From Prorocentrum cordatum (lineage: Eukaryota > Sar > Dinophyceae > Prorocentrales > Prorocentraceae), in contig CAUYUJ010015506.1 of NCBI GenBank assembly GCA_963575745.1, positions 264,697 through 328,696 of the forward strand: DNA of 64,000 nucleotides. Direction: 5' to 3'. The position numbers were made by a program, and so were the translations under genes. Below the pieces are notes generated by a model. That model was not told the DNA's origin. It searched no databases and was given only the letters and a program-made list of their open reading frames with translations. This document shows, one piece after another, positions 31,677 through 43,245 of the stretch (position 1 is the first letter of the stretch; the number at the start of each line of letters is the position of its first letter).

Positions 31677-33575
31677 TCGCGACATGGCCTTGACGCAGAC
31701 GCCCAAGAACCACCGCAGGTCGGAGGGGTCTGCCCGCCCGCGCAGGGTCCTTCCGCGGGCGTGCCTCACGCTGCCCCCTACCTGCTCATCGGGTCCTAAC
31801 TGGGGTCCCGTGAAGGATGCCCCACGTAGCCTATCTGCGGCTCAAGCCTTTCTTCACCCAGCCATGCCAATTCTCAGAGTTGCCGCTCGGACTGTCATGG
31901 AGCGCAACGCTTGCTTTTTGGGCAATGACGACCTGTGGCAATTGGGAACGGCCTCCCCCGCCCTCTACAGTGTGGTTTCCATCGCGTTCACCTTGTGGGC
32001 TATCTGGGGCCCCTCCGTTCCAGGCGGTGCCCGCTGGGTTGGCAGCCCCATGGTCCTCAACCGGCCCTTTGCTGCGCACAGCAATTCAGGAGTGGACTGA
32101 GGAACGAAGCGTGCCAGCCCCCAACAATCCAGACCCCTCATGGGCGTCCCCTACCTGGGCAGGGATTGGTTTCACCGCAGCGCCAGGCCTCGGCCTTAAT
32201 ACCCCCGTGCGCCTCTTTTGGGGTAGAGGTGCACCAATGCCCATGCGCTGTGCACTAGACAGCCCACGCTGGTCTCGTGGCACCCTTCGTAAGGCGGGTG
32301 GCGGCTGAAATAACCCACCACCCGTGTACCGCTGGGACACCCACTTTATCCCCCCTGGGAAACCTACTTTGGCGGGCTGGGGATGGTGGCCATTGGCCCG
32401 CCCCGCGCGCTCCACCGGGCTCCGACGCGCAGCACCTCGCGTGCTTCCCCCCCGACGATGCGGCCCTGCAGCTGGGGCGCTGCGTTCCCCAGCATGATCA
32501 GGCACCCTGTTCCCCCCGTGACCGAGGTCCCACCGCGTCGCGCGGTGCGATCGCAATGGCCAGGGTCTCGCTGTGCTCGCTGTGGCGTCGCCTCCCCCTC
32601 CTCCATTCATTCAATTGATTTTGCGGCTATCGGCTGCGTCTCCTCCTTCCCCTCTCCTCCTCCTGTGGATTCGGCCACGTGCGATTTCCCCCCTACCGAG
32701 GCTCTTGGAGCACTTGGGTCTATGCACCACCTGGCGGCTCTCCCGCAGAGCTCCGAGGTGAGGGCGGGCCGCGCTGCCGCCTGGTGTTGCTCTGGCAGCT
32801 CGGGCCCCTGCCTGCCCCGTCGCCGCCAGGGGCCGGACCTGGAGTGAATGCGGTACGGCGAGTGGTACACCCTTTGCTCGTCTGTCGACGTTCCCCCTTC
32901 TGGTCCACCACGGCCCCCTGTTGACGCGCGCCGCTTGGTCCCCCCGTCCACCGTGCGGGGTAAGCTGCCTGCGTCTTTCGCCGACGACGTGGTCCACCCC
33001 TGGGCGGGAGCCATCATCGTGCTCCTGGTACTGCACAAGTGGTTCATCCTTGACTGTACTCATGCTCTCCTACGGGTTGGTCCATGGTGCTCGGTCACAC
33101 CTGCTGCCGTTCCCCCGACATTCCGGGTCAGGCAGTCAAGGTTGGGACTCCGCGACTGGATCGACGTCGGTGCACTGGTCGGTGGCTCACGTCGGATCGC
33201 GCCCAGGAGTCCAAGTGAGTGAGGCTGACCTGCCCCCCCCTCTTCTGCCCGCGCTTTCCCATCTCTCTCGCCTCGTAGTGGTGAGCGGTGCGGCCTCGCG
33301 TGCCCACTGTCCCGCCACTTGGCTGACATGCCCCAGCTTGTGCTCTGTGGACTGGACGGTTTGAGCTGGCGCCACTGTGCGACTCCTCTCCGTCTACTCC
33401 AGTCTGGTGCTTGCGTTCCCGTTCGCGGGTTGCTCGCATTTTAACAGGGGGCATTTTGCCTCTTGCAGGTGCACCTGTTGCGTCGGCCTAGGCACCTTCG
33501 TAAGCAATTATCTCGCCCTGTGCCCCAGACGCGCCCGCCCCGCTTCTCGGACTCATCCTTGGAGCCGCCAATCAA
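31677..33575. other. Nearly 1.9 kb with no supported gene
   Basis: GC-rich, not obviously repetitive. Several frames of 100-220 codons exist on + (one spans 31438-32100) but none has recognisable domains or a clear start. It could be untranslated or intron sequence belonging to the broken cysteine-rich gene. Confidence 0.4.
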
Positions 33576-33579
33576 AACA

Positions 33580-33945
33580 AGTATCTCCAGTCTCATTAGT
33601 CTCTGGGTAGCCGGCTGTGACCTGACTCGCAGCTGGCGCGCTCGCCCGCGGCCGCTGATTAAAAAATATATATATATATCCAGTCGCCAGCCGTGAGCGC
33701 CCGCTGGGCAATGAGGCTTCGCCCGTAGCCCGGGTTGACCTCTGACGCTGCGTGCGCCTTCGTTCGCGGCTGCGACGGGAGAAACTATCTCCAGTCGCGT
33801 TTCCGGCTTCGCCCGGCGTCCCTCGGCGGCAGCTCCGGCGGCCGTTACTTCGCGCGCTAGGTAATTAGGTTCATTCGTAGCCCGGGCTGACTTCGGACGC
33901 CGCCTGCGCTTTCGCTTGCGGCCGCGACCAAAAAAACATCCAGCC
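33580..33945 (+). repeat. SINE-like units ending in GCGGCCGCGACC plus A-run
   Basis: Three diverged units of about 100-145 bases. Shared marks are TATCTCCAGTC at the start, CGTAGCCCGGG(C/T)TGAC in the middle, and GCGGCYGCGAC followed by a short A-run at the end. A fourth lies at 35231-35350. The PLAC8 upstream region shares GACGCTTCGCGTATCTCCAG with it. The A-rich ends suggest retroposed RNA-derived units. Confidence 0.5.
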
Positions 33946-33959
33946 TCCCATCCAAACAC

Positions 33960-35230
33960 GATCGGGGGCCTTCTTGAGTCCCGCCGCCCGCCGCCCGCCC
34001 GCCGTGTTTCCGTGTTCAACACAACACCCGGTATTCAACAATGTCCGTATCCAACACAACGTCGGTTACTCAATAGCCTCCATCTCCAACACAACACCCA
34101 GTATTCAACAGCATCCCGCTGCAAGAGAAAATACTTTACAGTTCTACTAAACTCCCGATCCGCCCGCCCGCAGCCCGCCCGCCCGCCGGCTGGCCGCCGC
34201 CCGCCCCCCGCTCGCCCGCCGTGCTTCCGCGTTCAACACAACATCCGGTATTCAACAGCGTCCGTCTCCGACACAATATCGGGCACTCAACAGCCGCCGT
34301 CTTCAACGCAACATCCAGGAGTCAACAGCATCCCGTTGCAAGAGAGAATCTTTCGGAGTTTTGTTCAAATCCCGATGCGCCCGCCCGCCCGCCCGCCCGC
34401 CATCCGCTCCCCGCCGCCCACTCGCCGTGTTTCCGCGTTCAACGCAACGCCCAGTATTCAACAACGTCCGTCTCCAACACAACACCGGCTATTCAACAGC
34501 TTCCGTCTCCAACACATCACCCAGTATTCAACATCATCCCGCTGCAAGAGAGAATCCTCAGGAGTTCTACTAGACTCCCGATCCGTCCGCCCGCCGCCCT
34601 CCCGACCGCCGCCCGCCCGCCGCCCGCCCCCGCTGCCCGCCCGCCGTGCTCCCGCTTTCAACACGACACCTAGTATTGAACAGCGTCCGTCTTCAAGACA
34701 AAACCCAGTACTGAACAGCTCCCGTCTCCAACACAACACCCAATACTCAACAACATCCCGCTGCAAGAGAGAATCCATAGGAGTTTCTGTTCAAATCCCG
34801 GTCCGCACGCGGCCCGGCCCCCCGCTGCCCGTTCGCTGTGCTTCCGCGTTCAACGCAGCATCTAGTTCTCAACAATGTCCGGCTCCAGCACAACACCCAA
34901 TTTTCAACAGTTCCCGTCTCCAACACAACACCCGCTACTCAACATCATCCCGCTGCAAGAGAGAATCCTTAGGAGTTCTACTAAACTCCCGATCCGCCCG
35001 CCCGCCGCCCGCCCGATCGTCGCCTGACCGCCGCCCGCCCCCCGCCGCCCGCCCCCCGCTGCCCGCACGCCGTGCCGTGCACCCGCGTTCAGCACAATAA
35101 CTACCCAGTACTCAACAGCGTCCGTCGCCAATACAACACCCAGTACTCGACAGCTTCCGTCTCCAACACAACACCCAGTACTCAACAGCATCCCGCTGCA
35201 AGAGAGACTCTTTAGGAGTTCTGTTCAAAT
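33960..35230 (+). repeat. Higher-order satellite, left part
   Basis: The basic unit of about 35 bases (AACACCCAGTACTCAACAGC with GTCCGTCTCCAACAC) is organised in higher-order units of about 200-245 bases. Each ends with CATCCCGCTGCAAGAGAG and is followed by CCCGATCCGCCCGCCCG. There are six higher-order units here. The array continues at 36225 after a 1-kb insertion. Confidence 0.9.
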
Positions 35231-36224
35231 TCTAGACGCTTCGCGTATCCCCACCACCGTAGCCAATTAGCCTCGCCCGTGGCCCGGACGTTGCCTTCGC
35301 CGCCTGACCATTGTCTCGCGGCCGCGACCAAAAAAAAGTATCCCCACCAGCCCATTCAGAAACGATGTCCAGGCGAGGTGAGGTGATCAGGGAAGTGCGG
35401 CAGCAAAGAGGGGAACGGCCGAACCGTGCAAAGGAGTGAGGAGGAGAAGGAGGAGGTGGATGGATGGATGGATGAGGGAGTGGGAAGAAGGAGGATTAAC
35501 TAATAGGGTGAGGAGGAGGCGGAGGAGGAGGAGGAGGAGGAGGAGGAGGAGGAGGACCAGAGGTCTCTTGGATGCCTCTCGGAGCCTCTTGGAGTATCTC
35601 TTGGGCGATTCTTGGTGGCCTCTTGGGGCGTCTTGGGGGTCTCTTCGCGATCCTGGGGGGCTCTTCGGGTTCTTGGGTGCCTCGGGGGGGCCTCTTGGGG
35701 CCGCTTGGGGTCTTCTTGGGGACCTCCTGGGGGCCTCTTGGGCGCCTCTTGGGGCCATCTCGGGGCCATCTTGGGACCTCTTGGGGCCTCCTGGGCGGGC
35801 TCTTCGGGGTCTTGGGTGCCTCGGGGGGGCCTCTTGGGGCCGCTTGGGATCCTTTTGGGGGCCTCCTGAGGGCCTCTTGGGGGCCTCTTGGGGCCATCTC
35901 GGGGCCATCTTGGGACCTCTTGGGGCCTCTGTGGCGCTTCTTGGAGCCATCTGTGGAGGAGATCGATCAAACAAGAGGGGAGCTTTAATTAGGGTCCCCC
36001 CCTCAGGAGGCCAAAATGGGGCCCAAACCCTAGTAAAACAAATGATTTTGGCTTCCTCGCCGAGGCCGGTTTGGACGCCCTGACACCTCGCGAACCCCCC
36101 CGTCCAGATCCAGCTCCAGGGGAGGGGGTAGGACGAGGGGTAAACCCCTCCTCGAAGGGGAAGCAGGGGGTGGAAGAGGAAACGCTCTAAACCACCGACG
36201 CCCAGAGGGCTGGTGGGATTCCGA
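35231..36224 (+). mobile_element. 1-kb insertion inside the higher-order satellite
   Basis: The satellite breaks off after CTGTTCAAAT and resumes with GCCCGCCGCCCGCCCG. The insert starts with GACGCTTCGCGTATCCCC and a leader-like CCGTAGCCAATTAGCCTCG (about 35263), then a GCGGCCGCGACC-A-run end, a GGA tract (35440-35560), the GGCCTCTTGGGG minisatellite (35565-35950) and GATCGATCAAACAAGAGG with TTTAATTA. The same parts occur around 24695-25100, in a different order. No target duplication was identified. Confidence 0.5.
35565..35950 (+). repeat. GGCCTCTTGGGG minisatellite, array 2
   Basis: Imperfect units of 12-18 bases (GGCCTCTTGGGGCCATCTCG, GGGGTCTTCTTGGGGACC). A duplicated segment of about 130 bases is visible (two passages with TCTTGGGTGCCTCGGGGGGG). 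It is the same family and strand as 24830-24990 and 59735-60400. Confidence 0.85.
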
Positions 36225-38390
36225 GCTGCCCGCCGCCCGCCCGCCCGCCCGCCGCCCGCCCCCCGCCCCCCGTTCGCCGTGCTCCCGTGCTTAACACAAT
36301 ACCCAAGTTTTGACAGCGTCCGTCTCCAACACAACACCCAGTTCTCAACAGCCTTCGTCTCCAACGCAACACCCAGTACTCGACATCATCCCGCTGCAAG
36401 AGAGAATCCTTAGGAGTTATGTTTGCATCCCGATCCGCCCGCCGCCCGCCCGCCCGCCCGCGAGCAGCTCTTCCGCGTTCAACACAACGCCCGGTACTCA
36501 ACAACGTCCGTCTCCAACACAACAACGGGTATTCAACAGCTTCCGTCTCCAACACAACACCCGGTACTCAACAGCATCCCGCTGCCGGAGAGAACCCCCA
36601 GCATTTTTCTCAACTGAAATCCCGATCCGCCCGCCCGCCGCCCGCCCGCCGCGCGACCGCCTTGCTTCCGCGTTCGTCCAGTACTCAAGAGCTCCCGTCT
36701 CCAACACAACACCCAGTACTCAACAGCATCCTGCTGCAAGAGAGAAATAATCCCTGGGAGTTCTGTTCAAATCCCGATCCGCCCGCCCGCCCGCCCGCTG
36801 CCCGCCACGCGCCGCCCGCCCGCCGTGCTTCCACGCTCAACACAACACCCAGTACTCAACAGCGTCCGTCTCCAATGCGAAGCCAAGTACTCGACAGCTC
36901 CCGTCTCCAACACAACACCCAGTACTCGACAGCATCACGGTGCAATAGAGAGAATTCTCAGGAGTTCTGTTCCATTCCCGATCCGCCCGCCGCCCGCCGC
37001 CCGTTTGCTGTGCTTCTGCGCTCATCACAAAGCCCAGATACTCAACAGCGTCCGTCTCCGACACAATATCGGGTACTCAACAGCCTCCGTCTCCAACGTG
37101 ACACCCTGCATTCATCTGCATACCGCTGCAAGAGATAATTTTTTGGAGTTCGATCCAAATCCCGATCCGCCCGCCCGCCGCCCGCCCGCCCGCCGCCCGC
37201 CCCCCACCGCCGCGCGCCCGCCGAGCTTCGGCGTTCAACGCAGCATCCAGTTCTCAACAACGTCCGGCTCCAGCACAGCACCCAGTTTTCAACAGCTCCC
37301 GTCGCCAACACAACACCCAGTACTCAACAGCATCCTGCTGCAAGAGAGAACCCTAAGGGGTTCGACTCAAATCCCGATCCACCCGCCCGCCCACCGCCCG
37401 CCCGCCCCCCGCCGCCCGTCCGCCGTGCTTCCGCGTTCAATCAAACACCCAGTACTCAACAGCGTCCGTCTCGAACACAATACCAGGTGCTCAACATTTC
37501 CCGTGTCCAATGCAACACCCAGTATTCAACATCATCCCGCTGCAAGAGAGAATCCTTAGGAGTTCTGCTAAACTCCCGATCCGCCCGCCCGCCGCCCGCC
37601 CGACCGCCGCCCGACCGCCGCCCGCCCCCCGCCGTCTGCCCGCCGTGCTTCCGCGTTCAACACAACACCCAGCACTCAACAGCGTTCGTCTCCAATACAA
37701 AGCCCAGTACTCGACAGCTCCCGTCGCCAAGGCAACACCCAGTTCTCAACTTCATCCCGCTGCCAGAGAGACTCCTCAGGATTTCTGTTCAAGTCCCGAT
37801 CCGCCCGCCCGCCCGCCCGTCCTCTGCCCGCCCGCCCCCCGCCGCGCGCCCCCCCGTGCTTCTGTGTTCAACACAACACCGGGCATTTAACAACGTCCGT
37901 CTCCAGCACCACCCACTCTTCCACAGCATCCCGCTGCCAGAGAGAACCCTCAGGAGTTCTGCTAGACTCCCGATGCGCCCGCCCGTCGCCCGCCCGACCT
38001 CCTCCCGTCCGCCGCCCGCCCCCCGCCGACCGTTCGCCGTGCTTCCGCGTTCAACACGACACCCAGTACTCAGCAGCGGCCGTCTCCAACACAGAACCCA
38101 GGTGCTCCACACTTCCCGTCTCCAAACACAACAACCAGTACTCGACAGCATCCCGCTGCAGGCGAGGCTCCTTAGGAGGTCTGTTCCATTCCCGATCCGC
38201 CCGCCGCCCGCCCGCCCGCCCGCCCGCCCCCTGCCGTCTGCCCGCCGTGCTTCCGTTTTCAGCACAGCACCCAGTACTCAACAGCGTCCGTCTCCGACAC
38301 AATATCGGGCATTCAACAGCCACCGTCTCCGACGCAACATCCAGGACTCAACAGCATCCCACTGCAAGAGAGAACCCTCGGGCCAAGACT
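36225..38390 (+). repeat. Higher-order satellite, right part
   Basis: About eleven more higher-order units of the array at 33960-35230, with the same 35-base subunits and the CCGCCCGCCCG spacer. Some units carry point-mutated ends (GCTGCCGGAGAG, GTGCAATAGAG). Confidence 0.9.
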
Positions 38391-38810
38391 ACCTCGGAAT
38401 ACCCTTTCGACCCCCCCATTTTGGTGCTTTTTCTAGTTTTTTCAGGGGGTCTGGGACGCTCGAAACACATCATTTTTGAGAACGTTCCGGGAAGCATCCG
38501 TCCCCTCCCAAGGTTTTTTGTTGTTGTTCCATGGTTTTTTTCGGAGGTTCTGGGGCCATACACTTCGAAGCGAAATTATTTTTGAAAACCCACCAGAAAA
38601 CAACAGAAGAACTTCCAATTCTGTTTTTTCGGGGGATTTTCGGGGGTTCTGGGGCCCCACACTTAAAATTACAGTATCATTTCTGATAAACACTTGGTTT
38701 TTATTATTTTTTCTTTCATTTCGGGGCCCCACAAATAATACCCAGTACTCAACAGCGTCTTGGGGCCCTCCTGGCCTGTCTTGGAGCCCTCTTGGGCCCG
38801 AAAGAGTTAC
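38390..38810 (+). repeat. GGGGCCCC-core repeats with embedded satellite fragment
   Basis: AT-richer units in the + orientation of the family (TTTTTTCGGAGGTTCTGGGG). At 38738-38760 a lone satellite subunit (ACCCAGTACTCAACAGCGTC) is joined to GGGGCCCCAC on one side and to TTGGGGCCCTCCTGG minisatellite sequence on the other. Confidence 0.7.
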
Positions 38811-38869
38811 GCGACGAGACGCGAGAAACCCTAGGGGAACGGAGGCAAAGCCCCTTCAGGACTGAGGAC

Positions 38870-40075
38870 TAAGGCATAGAGGGTTTTCCGGATGGTTTTC
38901 AGAAATTGTAGTGTTTTTAATTGTTGGGCCCCCAGAGTCGTTGGCAAACCATCGAAAAACAGCCGAGTTGTAGGTTTTGGAGGGTGTTCTTGGTGGATTT
39001 TCAGAAATACTATTGTTGTAAGATGTGGGCCCCCCAAGCCCTTAGAACAAAAACAAGACATGTCCTTGAGTTGGAGGGTTTTCCGGGAGTGTTTCTGGTG
39101 TTTTCCAGAAGCCGTATTGTTTTTATTTGCGGGACCCCAGAATCCCAGAAAAAAAACATAAACATTTCCGTTTTGGGTTTTTTTCAGGTGTTTTTTGGGT
39201 GGTTTTCAGAAATCGTGTTGGTTTTATGTGCGGGGCCCCAGAGCCTCCGAACAGATTCATAAAACAAAACCCGACTTCGTTTTTTTATGATGTTTCTGGT
39301 AGGTTTTCAGAAATCGTTTAGTTGAGAAGTATGGGGCCCCGGAACATTAGGAAAACCATAGACACGATCCCGAGTTGGAGGGTTTTCAAGGTTTTCCAGG
39401 CAGGTGTTCGACATAGTTTTGTTTTTAATTGTGGGACCCCAGAGCCGCTGGAAAGTGATGAAACAACCAACGATTTTGGGGTTTTCTAGGGTTTTTCTGG
39501 GATGCTTGTTTTTAAGTATGGAGCCCCAGATCCTTTGAAAAACCACAGGACAAAGAACACACGAGTTTTTGTTTTTTCTTGAGTTTTTCGGTTGGTTTTC
39601 AAACATACTTTGGTTTTTACTTGTAGGGTCCAACCTTAGAAAAAAAACACGGGTCAACCTCAGACTTTTGTTGTTGTTGTTGTTCTTTGGTGTTTTCCGC
39701 CGGGTTTTCTGATATAGTGTTGTTCTTAATTGTGGGGTCTCAGAACTCAATAATAATATAGTCATACTAGTAGTAAATCAATGAGAACAACAACTCCGAT
39801 CAGAAACAACCTCCGAGTTGGGTTTTTGCTCGGGGGGGTTCCGCGCGGTTTTCAGAAATAGTAATGTTTTTTCAGTGTGGGGCCCCAGAACCCTTGAAAC
39901 AACCCTTGAGAACCCCCATATTGGTTTTTTTCGGTGGTTTTCCGCTGGGTCTTCAGAAATAGTTTTTTTTGTGGGGCGTTTTCCGGGGGGTTTTCAGAAA
40001 CAGTTTTGTTCTTAATCGTGGGGCTCCAGAGCCCCAGGAAAACCACCGAGTTGGGTTTTTTTTCTGGCTTCCTCC
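38870..40075 (-). repeat. GGGGCCCC-core repeats, inverted block
   Basis: About ten units of 100-130 bases with TGTGGGGCCCCAGAACC and GGTTTTCAGAAAT, the reverse complement of the units at 23870-24690. Orientation therefore differs between blocks. There is no coding content. Confidence 0.8.
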
Positions 40076-40079
40076 CGGA

Positions 40080-40860
40080 ACAAAAACGCTCGAAAATCCT
40101 TGCTGGCCAGCGCCCTTGCGCCAGCAAGGGGTGTGAAATGAGCGCTGCCTGGCTGGAGTCTTCTGGATGCACATCCGCGACACCCTGTCAGGACAGGGCG
40201 CCGGCGAAAGCTCCACTGGGCGGCGAGGGTGGGGAAACGAAGACGCGCAGCGGCCATGCTTGGCTCTTTGCGCGGAGCCACGGGAGAGCGTCGTGCGCCA
40301 GTGGCCCTGCCAGACGCAGCGCTGGCCGCGAATTCGTGTGCGGCAGTGCGCTGGCAGAGCGGCGACGAGGAGCGCGGGCATCACCCCAATGTGGCGACGA
40401 GGGGCGCCCGGCGGAGAGCAGCAGGAGCACCTGGCGCAGCAGAGAGGGCAGGGCAGGGTGCCGAGAGCGCCACGCCGCGCCGGCCGCGTGACAAGGCGCC
40501 GGGGGCGGGGTGCCGGGAGCAGAAGGCTCTCCCGCCCCCCATCCCCCTCTGCGGCCTGAGTGCGCCGCCCAGGCCAGCAGGGGGGCGTCGTGGGGGCATT
40601 GGGTCCCCGCAGCTGCAGCACGCCAGAGAGGAGAGCCGCCTTCCTGCGGCTTGAGTGCGCCGCCCAGGCCAGCAGAGGGCGTCATGGGGGCATAGGGTCC
40701 CCGCAGCTGGATCACGCCAGAGAGGAGAGCCGCCTTCCTTCCTCTCTGCAGAGACGCGCCGTCCCGCCAGGCGCCGCGGGCCCGCGGGGCAGGCCGTGAG
40801 GCGTGGAAGTGAAGAGGCGGCGCCGACGAATTGCGAGGGCAGGCTCCCGATGATTTTCCG
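40080..40860. other. GC-rich stretch with a 93-bp tandem duplication
   Basis: Sharp switch to high G+C. A unit containing TGAGTGCGCCGCCCAGGCCA, GGGGGCATNGGGTCCCCGC and AGAGAGGAGAGCCGCCTTCC is present twice at about 40551-40740. Frames are open on both strands by composition only. Confidence 0.6.
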
Positions 40861-41540
40861 GTTGCAGAAACGAGTTTATGATTCGTGAAAAACCACAGGG
40901 CGACCCCAGAGTTTTTTCTGTTGTTTTTCTTCCGGGGGGCCCCCTCCCGGAGCCCCCAGCAGAACTTTCGGAACAAACCGAAGTTTTTGTTGTTGTTGTG
41001 TGGTTCTTCTGGGCGGCTTGCAATCATACTGTTGTTTTGAAGCGTGGGCCCCCCGGGCGGCGGAAAAGCCTCAGATGCTAGTTTCTTCCCCCTCCCCCGG
41101 AAAAACCACCCGAACAACCTCCGAACAACCTCAGGATAAACTCGAGTTGGTTTTTTTTTTCGGGGGCGCCCCCCGCCGGAAAGTCCCAGAGCAAACAATG
41201 AACATCACAAGAAGCAACCTAGAACACTGAAACATAACAACCCGCGAGTTGGGGGGGTTCGGGGGGGGTAGCTCGAATGGCGATTCGAAAAGGGTTTGCC
41301 CGGTCGTTCCCGGGGGCCCCCGAACAACCTCGGTTTAACAAACAATAGTTTTTTTTTGTTTTCCCCAGGGTGTTTTTTATCAAACATACTTTGGTTTTAA
41401 AGTGTCGGGCCACGGAACTCCCCCAACAAAGACCCCGAGCCCCCCCCCGCTCCGGGGCCCTTGGGGGAAAACCGTGGATCAACTTCCCAACTCGGGTTTG
41501 TTTCGGGCGTTTCCCCGGGGGATTTCAGGTACATTGCGCG
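40860..41540. repeat. GGGGCCCC-like repeats, degraded block
   Basis: Units with GTTTTTTTCGGGGGCGCCCC and GGGGGCCCCCGAACAACCTC: a diverged part of the family at 38870-40075, again with T-runs and lower G+C. Confidence 0.6.
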
Positions 41541-42420
41541 CCAGTCTCCGTTCCAGAGCGTTCGGGAACGCCTTCAGAGCGCTGCGAAACGCTCCGAGAA
41601 GGCCGCGGCGCCCGATGCGTCTTCCAGCGTTGCCAGACCTCAGAGATCTCCGATCGAGGGGGAGGTCTTTCGTTTTGCACACCCCCTGTTTCGTTCGGCG
41701 GGGAAGGAGCTTGCCCGTCCTCCTCCTCCTCCTCGCCGTCTTCGTCGTTGTTTTCGTTGTCGTCGTCGCGTCGGAGATTTTTTTCCCTCGCTTGTTGGGT
41801 GGGCTTGATAATGTTGGGGGTATCTCTTTCCCAGGGAATAATCCATTGTGGGCTACCTTGACAGGACTTGTGAGCATCTTCTCATGAGGGTTGCAGTGAT
41901 ATAGTTACCAGTTTCCAGCTACTTTTAAAAGGGGTTCCATAACCTTAGCAAGGCGATCCTTGTCCGATGTTGTCCCTGTCCTGTCTGCGGCTTGCTGGGG
42001 TCCCCATTTCCCCCTCGTGGCAGTGCCCCAGGGGCGGTTCCGCTGCGTCCGCCGCCGGGGGAGGGGCAGCTTCGTCGGCCTCAGGAGGGCCCCGTGCAGG
42101 GCGCCCCCCGGGGCCCGCCCCGACCAGCACGCTTGACCCGCGGGAGCGGCGTGCCGACCGTGCCTCGTGGGCGGGGAACGGATCTGCATCTTGGGATACA
42201 ATTCCTCGGAGGTTGCATTCAGAATCGGCGTTCGCATTCTCTGGATCTCGTATAAAAAGCGGGGGGATCTGCATGTGTGTGGGGGGCCGACGGGCCTCGT
42301 CAGAGAAAACTGTTTGGGGGTCTCGATGTTGGATCCGTTGTTGCACCGCTCTTGGGGGTCCCCGACGCTGCCAAACACTTTTTTGACCCACCCCCCGCTG
42401 TATTGTGAGATTTTGAGTAT
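41541..42420. other. Unassigned stretch
   Basis: About 880 bases of mixed composition. A + frame (41370-41861) and a - frame (41905-42732) of 160-275 codons carry no recognised domain. Nothing else is supported here. Confidence 0.4.
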
Positions 42421-42530
42421 CCCTGGTCGAATACTGGCCGAATCCTGCTTAATCCAGCTTAATCCCGCTTGATCGGGGTTAGCCCCGCTTCGTCCAGCTT
42501 TACCCCGGGCTGAATCCAGCAAGATCTGGC
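42420..42530 (+). repeat. Short tandem array of AATCCNGCTT
   Basis: Ten-base units AATCCTGCTT, AATCCAGCTT, AATCCCGCTT and relatives. A similar short array is at 50395-50460 (AATCCCGCTGAATCCCGCTT), followed there by CTTATAAGCC. Confidence 0.75.
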
Positions 42531-42784
42531 CCGATTGCTCCATCATCGGGTTTTGGCCGTTAGTTGTTCTGGCGAAGACGTCCCGGGACCTTGGAGTTGC
42601 TTCATACATACCCAAGCCGACGTTGATCTTTTTTTGGATAAAGAATATGAGAACACCGATGGATCCAATTTGATCCCTTTTCGGGTGTGCGATTGTGTCG
42701 TGAATCGTAACTTTTGCTTTGCGCGGATCCAATTCCCCGCGTGTGACAAACCAATCAAACCATATATTTCCCAGGAATAAATAG

Positions 42785-43050
42785 GGGAGAGGGGTACCTC
42801 ACAGGACGGAGAGGGGAAGGCGGAGGTAGGAGGCACGAAAAAGGGGGAGGAGGGGAGACGGGACGGGAGGAGGGAAGAAAGAGGAAGAACGATCAGGGAG
42901 GAGTGGGGGAGGGAGGAATAATGGGGAGGAAGAGGAGGAGGGATGAGCGATGCGGATGGAGGAAAGAGGAAGGAGGAGGAGGTGGGGGGAGGAGGGAAGA
43001 GGTGGGAAGAGGAGGGAAAAGGAGGGAAGAGGGAGGACGGGGAGCATGAG
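42785..43050 (+). repeat. Purine-rich GGGAGGAGG tract
   Basis: 265 bases almost wholly A and G on the + strand. No gene is inferred from the Glu/Gly/Arg frames. Confidence 0.9.
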
Positions 43051-43069
43051 GACACACAAGCAAAGTGTA

Positions 43070-43245
43070 AAGATCGGAAGTTCGAGCACCACAGCGCGCC
43101 CGGCCAACCCCCTCAACTCCTCCCATAAAATGTGGTTGCTCGAGCGCCACAGCGGGCCTGGCCATCTCCCAGAAATCCTCCCATAACACAAGGGTGCTCG
43201 AGCGCCACAGCCGGCCTGGCCAACTCTCGCAACTCCTCCCTCTAA
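43070..43245 (+). repeat. Three 62-bp tandem units
   Basis: Each unit has GCTCGAGCGCCACAGC, GGCCTGGCCA and ACTCCTCCCATAA; divergence is about 15 percent. Confidence 0.85.
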
